A DNA stretch of 40,689 nt from DAOUAG01 sp034432935 (lineage in GTDB: Bacteria; Chloroflexota; Dehalococcoidia; SM23-28-2; RBG-16-64-32). The stretch spans positions 1 to 40,689 of the forward strand of contig DAOUBD010000084.1 in assembly GCA_034432935.1 (NCBI GenBank), in the 5' to 3' direction. How positions within the stretch are numbered: the stretch's first letter is position 1; every line of letters begins with the position of its first letter. Under the pieces are notes generated by a model. The model was given only the letters and a program-made list of their open reading frames with translations, did not search any database and had not been told where the DNA came from. A program made the translations under genes and the position numbers. This document shows positions 23,552 through 30,770 of the stretch, piece after piece.

Positions 23552-23703
23552 CACCCTTGGACGGTGCTCAGGGCGAGCGGGAAGGGGTGTTGCGCTCGTA
23601 CACTCCGCCCACCCTTCGAGTGCCTCAGGGCGAGCGGGAAGGGATGTTGCGCTCGTACACTCCGCTCGCCCTTGGACGGTGCTCAGGATGAGCGGGAAGG
23701 GGC
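23552..23703. repeat. Tandem 57-58-base repeat, about 2.6 copies
   Basis: Units begin at 23552, 23610 and 23667. Each has a palindromic head (CCCTTCGAGTGCCTCAGGGC or CCCTTGGACGGTGCTCAGG variant, the family C/B palindromes of 200-583) and a tail with GTTGCGCTCGTACACTCCGC. The array lies between the cysteine-rich gene and the end of the GGDEF-EAL gene. Confidence 0.85.
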
Positions 23704-23708
23704 GGGCG

Positions 23709-26510
23709 CTAGGCCTCCGCGGCCCTGGCAGCCGCCTTCTGGCCGGAGAACTGCCGCAGCCAAGCCTCTAGCTCCTTGGGCGGCAGGGGCCGGGCGTACA
23801 AGAAGCCTTGGGCCATGTCACAGCCCATCTCCCGCAAACGCCGCTGCTGCCCCTCCGTCTCTACGCCCTCGGCGATGACCCGCAGGCCCAAGGACCGGGC
23901 AAGGGCCACGATGGTGCCCGCCAGGGAGCTGGCTCCGGCCCCGTCCTTCAGCTCGTTCACAAAGGAGCGGTCGATCTTCAAGAAGTCCAGCGGCAAGCGC
24001 TGTAGGTAGCTGAGGGACGAAAAGCCGGTGCCAAAGTCGTCGATCGCCAGGTGCACCCCCAGCTCTTTGAGGCGCCTCAGACGATCCGCCAAGATCTCGC
24101 TGTCGTACAATAGAACGCTCTCCGTAATCTCCAGGAGGAGGTCCCTGGGATGGAGGCCGGATTCTCTCAGAGCCGCTGTCACGTCCTCCAAGAGGTTGGG
24201 GTCCTCGATCTGTCTGGGCGACAGGTTGACGCTGAGCCCTATGGGCGGCTCCATGCCCAGACGCTCCTGCCACTCCCGCGTCTGGCGGCAGGCCTCCCTC
24301 AGCACCCAGCGGCCTATGGGCAGGATGAGGCCGGTCTCCTCGGCGAGAGGGATGAACTCCAGGGGTGGCACCAGGCCCCTCTCCGGGTGCCGGTACCTCA
24401 CCAGCGCCTCCAGCCCCAGCACCTGCCCGCCGGCCAGGGTGAGGATAGGCTGATAGTGGAGCTCCAACTGCCCCTCATCGATGGCCCGCTGCAGATCGGC
24501 CTTCAGCCCCAGGCGGCTTCGCGCCGCCTCGTACATGCCCGGCTCGAACACCTCCGCCCGGTTCTTACCCCGGCTTTTGGCCGCGTACATCGCGGCGTCG
24601 GCGTTGCGCAGCAGATCGTCTGGGGATCCCGGCCCGTGCTCGTACGTGGCGATGCCGATGCTGCCGCTGATGGCCACCTGCTGCCCAGCGACGACGAAGG
24701 GGGTCTGGAACGCAGACAACAGGCGTCCCGCCACTGCTTTGGCGCGCCGGATCCCGGCATCCTCCAGGAGCACCGCGAACTCGTCGCCGCCGAGCCGCGC
24801 GGGGGTGTCCATCTCCCGCAGGCAGCCGCGCAGCCGGACCGCCACCTGCGCTAGCAGCTCGTCGCCGGCGGCGTGGCCCAGGCCGTCGTTGACCGTCTTG
24901 AAGTCGTCCAGGTCCAGGAAGAGGACGGAGATGGGCTCTCCGTAGCGCTGGCCCCGGGCCATGGCGTGGGCCAGCCTATCGCGGAAGAGAGACCGGTTGG
25001 GCAGGCCGGTCAGAGGGTCGTAGAAGGCCTGCTTAACCAGCTTCTCCTCCAGTTCGCGGCGCTCGGTTATGTCCCTGTAGTTCCCCACCAGGCCCCCTAC
25101 GTTTGGGTCATGCAGCAGGTTGGTGGCCGTCACCTCCAGCCAGCGCCAGGAGCCACCGGCATGCCGCCCCCGGCAAACGAAGGTGCGGGTGGCTCCGGGC
25201 TGCGAAACCAGTGCTGCCATCGCCTGCTGCACGTCCGGCAGATCGTCTGGATGGACGTTGGACAGGCCGTGGGCCCCTAACCGGCCCTCTGGGCCGAGAC
25301 CCAGCACCCTCTGCACGGACGGGCTCTCGTAGACGATGCGCCCGTTCGCATCCAGCACGACGATAACGTCCGGGGCGTTCTGCACCAGGGAGCGGAAGCG
25401 GGCCTCCCTGCGCTCCAGCTCCGCCGCCAGGGCCTTGGCCTCCGCCAGCAGCCTGCGGTTGTCGACGAGGGCCACGATCTGCCGGGCCACCACCAGGAGG
25501 GTGATGGCGCCGGCGCCCGCGATGGGCACCCCCGTGCTCTCTGTCAGGTCGTGGGCGTCCGCTGCTACCAGGACCCCGTAGGCCAGAAAGACGGCGGCAA
25601 AGGGCAGCAGGCTGGCCCGGGGCCGCGGAGGGTCTTTGGCGTCTTCCAGGCCTGGCCGGCCCGCTCGCCAGTAATGGTATTGGGCAGCGGCGATGAAGAG
25701 AAGGTCCCCCAGGGCAAAGAGTTGGTCCGGCCAGCCGCCGTTGTAGTACGTGTCCTGCGCCGACTGATAGGCGAAGAGGACGTCCGCCGCTACCGTGGCC
25801 AATAGCCCGGCCTGGAGCAGGGCCAGCGCACCGCCCAGGCCGCCCGCCGGCCGGCGCAGGAGCAAGGTGGCCACGCCGAACATGAGAACGGCGTCGCCGA
25901 CAGGATAGGCGGCGGACAAGACCGTCGCCGTGTCCAGCCCGCCGCCGGCGGTGATGGGCCGCAGCCCGAAATACCATATGCCGACGGCCGCGCCGGCGAA
26001 TATCACGCCGGCATCCAGGACGAACTTCCAGCGGTCTCCGCTGCTTTGGGGCGCGGAAGGGAACAGGAGGAGACCGCAGAAAAGGGCCGGATAGCCGGCC
26101 AGGTAGGCCGCGTCTGCCGGCGAGGGAAAGGGATCACTGTGCAGGACGATCTCGTACAGAAACCAAAGGTTATCGCCGAGGCCCCAGAGGAGCAGCCCCA
26201 AGGCCACGACACGCCAAGCGGCTCGCGTGCGCTTATCGAGGTGGAAACGCCGGCCCGCCCGCCAGGCCAGGAGGGCCGCCAGCGGCAGCATCGGGATGAA
26301 GATGGCGTCGGCCACCACGTCCACGGGCTCCTGAGGGGCGCCCGCCAACCAGAGCCAGCCCAGGAAGGCGGCAGTGTACAGCGCCGCGGCCAGCGTGAGC
26401 AGGCCGCCCCAATCGCGGCACCAGGAGAGGCATGGCTTCAGGAAGCCGGGCCGCCCCTCGGCGGCAGCCCAGAGGGATGGCCCGTCCAGCCGATCGTATC
26501 GCTCTATCAT
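23709..26510 (-). CDS. Membrane GGDEF-EAL cyclic-di-GMP protein with PAS domain
   Basis: About 933 residues. The N-terminal third (to about 300) has eight or so membrane helices, probably a sensor. A PAS domain follows (about 370-490, FRSLVQNAPDVIVVLDANGRIVYESP). The diguanylate cyclase domain has an intact GGDEF motif at 574-578 with an RxxD inhibitory site five residues before it (REMD). The phosphodiesterase domain has EAL at 701-703, DDFGTGFSSLSYL and DFLKIDRSFV. Both catalytic sites look complete, so it may make or degrade c-di-GMP depending on its input. ATG 26510 is preferred; ATG 26579 or 26606 would enter the repeat region. Confidence 0.93.
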   Translation of the reverse strand: MIERYDRLDGPSLWAAAEGRPGFLKPCLSWCRDWGGLLTLAAALYTAAFLGWLWLAGAPQEPVDVVADAIFIPMLPLAALLAWRAGRRFHLDKRTRAAWRVVALGLLLWGLGDNLWFLYEIVLHSDPFPSPADAAYLAGYPALFCGLLLFPSAPQSSGDRWKFVLDAGVIFAGAAVGIWYFGLRPITAGGGLDTATVLSAAYPVGDAVLMFGVATLLLRRPAGGLGGALALLQAGLLATVAADVLFAYQSAQDTYYNGGWPDQLFALGDLLFIAAAQYHYWRAGRPGLEDAKDPPRPRASLLPFAAVFLAYGVLVAADAHDLTESTGVPIAGAGAITLLVVARQIVALVDNRRLLAEAKALAAELERREARFRSLVQNAPDVIVVLDANGRIVYESPSVQRVLGLGPEGRLGAHGLSNVHPDDLPDVQQAMAALVSQPGATRTFVCRGRHAGGSWRWLEVTATNLLHDPNVGGLVGNYRDITERRELEEKLVKQAFYDPLTGLPNRSLFRDRLAHAMARGQRYGEPISVLFLDLDDFKTVNDGLGHAAGDELLAQVAVRLRGCLREMDTPARLGGDEFAVLLEDAGIRRAKAVAGRLLSAFQTPFVVAGQQVAISGSIGIATYEHGPGSPDDLLRNADAAMYAAKSRGKNRAEVFEPGMYEAARSRLGLKADLQRAIDEGQLELHYQPILTLAGGQVLGLEALVRYRHPERGLVPPLEFIPLAEETGLILPIGRWVLREACRQTREWQERLGMEPPIGLSVNLSPRQIEDPNLLEDVTAALRESGLHPRDLLLEITESVLLYDSEILADRLRRLKELGVHLAIDDFGTGFSSLSYLQRLPLDFLKIDRSFVNELKDGAGASSLAGTIVALARSLGLRVIAEGVETEGQQRRLREMGCDMAQGFLYARPLPPKELEAWLRQFSGQKAAARAAEA

Positions 26511-26598
26511 CCGGTCTCGGCCCGCCCCTAGGGGGCATCTCTGTTCCAAAGGTTTGGATGCACCAGGCCGCGGATTCATTACATTTCGTTGGCTGCGT

Positions 26599-26821
26599 CC
26601 GCTCAAGCTGAGGCCCTCGAAGCATGAGCCGTCGTGCCGTTAGGCTCCGCTCACCCTTCGAGTGCCTCAGGGCGAGCGGGAAGGGGTGCTTGGGCGTGTT
26701 CGACCCGCTCATGCCGATGCCCCGTAAAGCCCCGCTCAAACTGAGGCCCTCGAAGCATGGACTGCCATGCCGTTAGGCTCCGCTCACCCTTCGAGTGCCT
26801 CAGGGCGAGCGGGAAGGGGTG
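26599..26821. repeat. Two direct copies of a 90-base composite repeat
   Basis: Copies at 26599-26688 and 26732-26821, nearly identical, 43 bases apart. Each joins an inverted family A palindrome (GAGGCCCTCGAAGCATG), a linker GCCGTTAGGCTCCGCTCA and a family C palindrome. The spacer at 26690-26717 is the reverse complement of the linker near 477-505, so the composite also exists at the left end of the window in opposite orientation. Confidence 0.85.
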
Positions 26822-26829
26822 TGGGAGTG

Positions 26830-28002
26830 TCAGCCCCGAGGCAGCCCGAGACCCCGGATGGCCGCCACGCTGCGCATCACCTCGCTGGTGCCGCCGGCGA
26901 TGGTCTCGGCCACGCTGAGCTGGTAGTAGCGCTCCACGCGGCCCTTCAGCCGCGCCCATTTGCTCTTGGGATGGAGCTGGCCGTAGAGGCCGAGGAGGTC
27001 CATGCCGGTGCGGGCCAGCCGCTGGCCCAACTCTGAGGAGAAGAGCTTGGCGATGGTGGCCTCATAGTTGGGGATCTTTCCAGCCTGTTGCAGCGAGGCC
27101 ACCCTGTAGGAGAGGAACTTGGCGATATCTATCTCGATGCCCACCTCTACCAAGCGCAGCACCACCTCGCGGCGGCCGAACGAGGGGTTCTCCTTGGCGA
27201 AGCGCAGCAGGTCCTCCCAGAACCGCCGGGCCCTGGCCGACCCGGCGATGGAGGACCGTTCGAAGTCCAGCGCCACCGCCAGTTGGTACCAACCCTGGTT
27301 CTCTTGTCCCACCAGGTGATCGGCCGGTATGCGCACGTTCTCGAAGAAGACCTCGTTGAACCCGTGGCCGCCGGCCATGTTGATGAGGGGGCGGATGGTG
27401 ATGCCCGGGGCGTCCATGGGCACGACGAACATGCTGATGCCCTTGTGTTTGGGCGCGTTGGGGTCTGTGCGGGCCGCCAGCCAGCCCCAGTTGGAGCGGT
27501 GGGCGCCCGAGGTCCAGATCTTCTGGCCGTTGATCACCCACTCATCGCCATCCCGGACCGCCCTGGTCTGGAGGGAAGCCAGGTCGGAGCCGGCCCCCGG
27601 CTCCGAGTAGAGCGTGCACCAGACGTCCTCCAGGCTGGTTATGCGGGGCAGGAAGCGCCTCTTCTGTTCCTCCGTTCCGTAGATCATCAGGCAGGGGCCC
27701 ACCCAGGCCACCCCCATGTTGAAGCCGGTGGGCGCCCCGGCGTAGGCCATCTCTTCGTTGAACACCACCTGCTGCATGACGCTGGCGCCCAGCCCGCCAT
27801 ACTCTTTGGGCCAAGGAAGGGCCAGCCAATTGCGGGCCGCCAGTTTCTTGTTGAACTGCTTGGCGAATTCGCTCTGGGCGTCGGCGCCCATCTCGGTCTC
27901 GGTATCGAACTGCTCCTCCCAACCGGGGGGAAGCTCGGCCTTGAGGAAAGCCCTGACCTCGGCCCGGAAAACTTCTTCCTCGGGGGTAAAGCGGAAGTCC
28001 AT
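26830..28002 (-). CDS. Acyl-CoA dehydrogenase (FadE/Acad family)
   Basis: A 390-residue flavoenzyme that introduces a double bond next to the CoA thioester, passing electrons to electron-transfer flavoprotein. Signatures: LPWPKEYGGLG, YSEPGAGSDLASLQT (FAD/substrate), GQKIWTSGAH, and IAGGTSEVMRSVAA near the C-terminus. The substrate class cannot be inferred. A good Shine-Dalgarno AAAGGAG precedes the ATG. It is alone between the GGDEF-EAL gene and the selenoprotein gene, with its own short upstream region. Confidence 0.95.
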   Translation of the reverse strand: MDFRFTPEEEVFRAEVRAFLKAELPPGWEEQFDTETEMGADAQSEFAKQFNKKLAARNWLALPWPKEYGGLGASVMQQVVFNEEMAYAGAPTGFNMGVAWVGPCLMIYGTEEQKRRFLPRITSLEDVWCTLYSEPGAGSDLASLQTRAVRDGDEWVINGQKIWTSGAHRSNWGWLAARTDPNAPKHKGISMFVVPMDAPGITIRPLINMAGGHGFNEVFFENVRIPADHLVGQENQGWYQLAVALDFERSSIAGSARARRFWEDLLRFAKENPSFGRREVVLRLVEVGIEIDIAKFLSYRVASLQQAGKIPNYEATIAKLFSSELGQRLARTGMDLLGLYGQLHPKSKWARLKGRVERYYQLSVAETIAGGTSEVMRSVAAIRGLGLPRG

Positions 28003-28020
28003 GGTTGGCTCCTTTGCTGA

Positions 28021-28041
28021 TTTACGTTTGCGTCAGCGTTA
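28021..28041 (-). promoter_or_regulatory. CGT-repeat in the acyl-CoA dehydrogenase upstream region
   Basis: Three six-base steps, TACGTT-TGCGTC-AGCGTT, lie 19-40 bases upstream of the start codon. Similar ACGT-type arrays are bound by MerR- or TetR-type regulators of fatty- and branched-chain acid degradation in other bacteria. The assignment is tentative. Confidence 0.3.
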
Positions 28042-28088
28042 CAATTGTGAAGCCTGGCACCCCGGCGGGCAAGGGGGTCCGGCCGCGC

Positions 28089-28790
28089 CTACTCGCCGCC
28101 CCTCAGTTTGCCGCTGAGGATCCGGGCGGCGACGTCCCGGAAGACCGCGTGGTCCTGGGCCCCGACGATGGCGAAACGGCCGTTGAATACCACCGTGGGC
28201 ACCCCCTGCACGGCCGCTTGGCGGGCCCAGTCCATCTGCCTCCGGACCTGCAGCGTGTAGCGGCCTTCAGCCAGGGCCTGTCTCAGCCCCTCGCTCTCAA
28301 GCCCGCACTCCCGCGCCAGACGGCCCAGGACCGCTGGGTCGCCTATGTCTTCCTCGTCCTCCCAGTAGGCCCGGAACACCCGCCGGTGGAACTCCCACAG
28401 GCGTCCGTGCTCCCGGGCGTACTCCGTCGCCTCATGGGCCTTCTGGGTGTTGGGTACGTGGCACGGGCGCTTCATGCTGATGCCGGCCTCCTGCGCCAGG
28501 CGGAGGATGTTCTCCACGTAGCCCTGCGGGTAGCTGCGCCCGGGGTAGGCCCGCTCCCGCGGCAACCCCTCGGCAGGGAGGCCCGGCCTCAGCTCGAAGG
28601 CGCAGACGTCGAGCTCCACCGGAAACTCCTCCCTCAGGCGTTCGACCCGCACGAGGCCGATGTAGCACCACGGTCAGATGTAGTCGGAGATGACCAGCAG
28701 CCGGAGGGGCTTGGCGGGCTGCGGCCCGCCGGCGCCGCTGTGGCGCTCTACGTCCTGGTCGCCCTCGTAGCCTACGACCCACGATTCCAT
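28089..28790 (-). CDS. DsbA/FrnE-family thiol oxidoreductase, predicted selenoprotein (U-P-W-C)
   Basis: A DsbA-fold (FrnE-like) protein of 233 residues, read through one in-frame TGA at 28676-28674. From ATG 28790 the frame gives RLLVISDYI, then TGA, then PWCYIGLVRVERL. The TGA is codon 39 and falls exactly on the first Cys of the family's CPWC active site, Cys42 being the second. The cis-proline loop is at GVPTVVF (Pro198) and the end has the FrnE-type GAQD. The frame is otherwise uninterrupted. Decoding as selenocysteine gives a U-x-x-C redox centre; a SECIS-like hairpin follows the TGA. Starting at GTG 28652 would drop the active site. There is no signal peptide, so it acts in the cytoplasm. 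The alternative is a nonsense mutation, which is less likely at this exact codon. Neighbours: glyA 49 bases upstream. Confidence 0.85.
28642..28660 (-). promoter_or_regulatory. Candidate bacterial SECIS hairpin
   Basis: In the mRNA, UCGGCC (28660-28655) pairs with GGUCGA (28647-28642) around the seven-base loop UCGUGCG; one G-U pair, the rest Watson-Crick. The loop begins 20 bases after the UGA, inside the usual 16-37-base range, and has a G early in the loop as in bacterial SECIS elements. GGU/GCC can extend the stem below a small internal loop. It lies inside the coding region, as expected for bacteria. Confidence 0.6.
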
Positions 28791-28839
28791 GGCCGTACCA
28801 TTATCTCACGGCGAGGGCTGGGCCGGGCAGCAGCCTTAG

Positions 28840-30102
28840 CTACGCCCCCACGCGGGCCCGGTCCGTGATCCCGGGCACTGGGAAGGCGGAGGCCATCTCC
28901 ACCACCTGGCGCCTTATCCCTTCGAGGGCCCGCTCATCGTCGCGGCTCTCGATGGCGCGGGCGATGAAGGCGGCGATCTGGCGCATCTCGTCGGGGCCCA
29001 TGCCCCGGGTGGTGAGGGCCGGCGTGCCCAGCCGGATACCGCTGCCTTGGAGGGGCGGGCGCTCGTCGTAGGGGATCGTGTTACGGTTGACCGTTATGGC
29101 CACCTTCTCGCAGACGCGTTCGGCGTCCCGGCCGCTGATCCCCTTGACTCCCACGTCCACGAGCATCAGGTGGTTGTCGGTGCCGCCGGAGACCAGGCGG
29201 AAGCCGTGGCGCTGAAGTTCCTCGGCCAGCACCCGGGCGTTCTCGACGATCTGTTCCTGGTAATGGCGGAACTCCGGCCTCAGGGCCTCGCCGAAGCAGA
29301 CGGCCTTGGCGGCGATGATGTGCATGTGGGGGCCGCCTTGAACGCCCGGAAAGACCGTTTTGTCCACCTGCTGAGCGATCTCCCCCTTGCAGAGGATGAA
29401 GCCGCTCCGGGGGCCCCGCAGCGTCTTGTGGGTGGTGGACGTTACGATGTGAGCGTATGGCACCGGCGATGGGTGGAGGCCCGCGGCCACTAGGCCCGAG
29501 ATGTGGGCCATGTCGGCCATGAGGTAGGCGCCCACTTCGTCGGCGATCTCCCGGGCCCGGGCGAAATCGATGATGCGCGGGTAGGCCGTGGCCCCCGTGA
29601 CGATGATCCGAGGACGGTGCTCTCGCGCCAGCCGCGCCATCTCGTCGTAGTCGATGCGCTCCGTCTCCCGGTCGACTCCGTAGTGCACGAACCGGTACAG
29701 CCGCCCCGAGAAGTTGACTTCGCGCCCGTGGGTCAGGTGGCCCCCCTGCTGGAGGTTCATACCCATGGCCACGTCCCCCGGCTGGATGAGGGCGAAGTAG
29801 GCTGCCATGTTGGCCTCGGCGCCGCTGTTGGGCTGCACGTTGGCGTGCTCCGCCCCGAAAAGCTGCTTCGCCCGGGCGATGGCCAGGTTCTCCACCTCGT
29901 CCACCACCTGGCACCCGCCGTAGTATCGCTTCCCGGGGTAGCCTTCCGCGTACTTGTTGGTGAGCACCGAGCCCATCGCCTCCAGTACCGCCGCGCTGGC
30001 GTAGTTCTCCGAAGCGATGAGCTCTAGCCCCAGGCGCTGCCGGTCCTCCTCCCGCCGGATGATATCCGCCACCTCTGGATCGCTCTGTTCAAGGAAGCTC
30101 AT
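28840..30102 (-). CDS. glyA: Serine hydroxymethyltransferase
   Basis: A PLP enzyme interconverting serine and glycine with tetrahydrofolate, the main source of one-carbon units. 420 residues with the PLP lysine Lys226 in STTHKTLRGPR, and the start SFLEQSDPEVADIIRREEDRQRLGLELIASENY typical of the family. A GAGGAG Shine-Dalgarno and a strong promoter lie upstream, with a foldable leader of about 110 bases. Confidence 0.97.
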   Translation of the reverse strand: MSFLEQSDPEVADIIRREEDRQRLGLELIASENYASAAVLEAMGSVLTNKYAEGYPGKRYYGGCQVVDEVENLAIARAKQLFGAEHANVQPNSGAEANMAAYFALIQPGDVAMGMNLQQGGHLTHGREVNFSGRLYRFVHYGVDRETERIDYDEMARLAREHRPRIIVTGATAYPRIIDFARAREIADEVGAYLMADMAHISGLVAAGLHPSPVPYAHIVTSTTHKTLRGPRSGFILCKGEIAQQVDKTVFPGVQGGPHMHIIAAKAVCFGEALRPEFRHYQEQIVENARVLAEELQRHGFRLVSGGTDNHLMLVDVGVKGISGRDAERVCEKVAITVNRNTIPYDERPPLQGSGIRLGTPALTTRGMGPDEMRQIAAFIARAIESRDDERALEGIRRQVVEMASAFPVPGITDRARVGA

Positions 30103-30136
30103 GCGCGCAACTCCTCAGAAAGGCTGGGCGGGCAGT

Positions 30137-30216
30137 GTGACCAGGGGGTGCTCCTTCCAATCGGCACTTGTACCGGGCAGACCGTCGAAGCTGGGGACTG
30201 CTCCGCCAAGGGTCAC
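30137..30216 (-). promoter_or_regulatory. Foldable 5' leader of glyA, possible riboswitch-like element
   Basis: Pairings found by eye on the transcript: P1 GUGACC (30216-30211) with GGUCAC (30142-30137), six pairs closing the domain; P2 GGCGGA (30207-30202) with UCUGCC (30181-30176); P3 CGGUA (30175-30171) with UGCCG (30166-30162), loop CAAG, directly stacked on P2. It does not match the THF, glycine or ZTP riboswitches as I know them. P1 begins at or just ahead of the predicted transcription start. Confidence 0.4.
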
Positions 30217-30220
30217 CTTC

Positions 30221-30249
30221 AGTCTAGGCCGGGCGCCCCCGCCGGTCAA
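30221..30249 (-). promoter_or_regulatory. glyA promoter
   Basis: On the minus strand TTGACC (30249-30244) and TAGACT (30226-30221) with a 17-base spacer; transcription is expected to begin near 30214. Confidence 0.65.
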
Positions 30250-30262
30250 TCGCGCCCCCGGT

Positions 30263-30769
30263 TCAGGGCAGAGGCGGCAGCCGGACGCTGTCCCCCGCCT
30301 GGACGCCGTGGGCCTCGAACCACCCCTGGTTGGCTTCGATGGCGTAGCGGTAGGGCTCTGGACTATAGTGCAGGGTCTCGTCCAACGGCCTCATGTCCTG
30401 GATGTCGATTACGCGCCCATCCGCCGAGATGAAGGCGATGGACAGGGGGATGAGCGTATCCTTCATCCAAAAGGCGCTGCCGCTATCCTCCGGAAAGACG
30501 AAAAGCATGCCTGCGTCTGGGGCCAGCGACGGGCGGGACATGAGGCCGCGTCGGCGCTCCTCTGGCGTCGAGGCCACCTCCACCTCGAGGGCTGACTCGC
30601 GGCGGCTGCCAGGGTTGAAGGTGACCGTGGCAGGTGTCGCCCCGCCGCTGGCCACGGGCGGCGCGGGCCCGTTGGAGCAGGCCTGGACCGAGGAAAGGCC
30701 CGCGGCCAATGCCAGGAGGGCCGCCATCGCTGGCAAGGCGCACGTCACTGAACGCCCGTTCCTCCGCAT
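30263..30769 (-). CDS. Secreted DUF192 family protein
   Basis: 168 residues with an N-terminal signal peptide (hydrophobic run ALPAMAALLALAAGLSS then a Cys near residue 31, possibly lipidated) followed by the DUF192 core: EERRRGLMSRPSLAPDAGMLFVF, AFWMKDTLIPLSIAFISADGRVIDI and YRYAIEANQGWFEAHGVQAGD. The family's function is not established. It starts one base after the stop of the flavoprotein gene and is probably co-transcribed with it. Confidence 0.9.
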   Translation of the reverse strand: MRRNGRSVTCALPAMAALLALAAGLSSVQACSNGPAPPVASGGATPATVTFNPGSRRESALEVEVASTPEERRRGLMSRPSLAPDAGMLFVFPEDSGSAFWMKDTLIPLSIAFISADGRVIDIQDMRPLDETLHYSPEPYRYAIEANQGWFEAHGVQAGDSVRLPPLP

Positions 30770-30770
30770 C

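Noticed and set aside
28674..28676. TGA as simple pseudogene-making nonsense mutation
   Set aside because: Position at the catalytic Cys codon, intact remainder of the gene and a SECIS-like hairpin favour selenocysteine; kept as an alternative until the sel genes are checked.
28432..28782. 116-residue minus-strand frame over the start of the selenoprotein gene
   Set aside because: It is an Arg/Gly-rich product in a different frame from the DsbA fold; the conserved protein is in the frame that contains the TGA.
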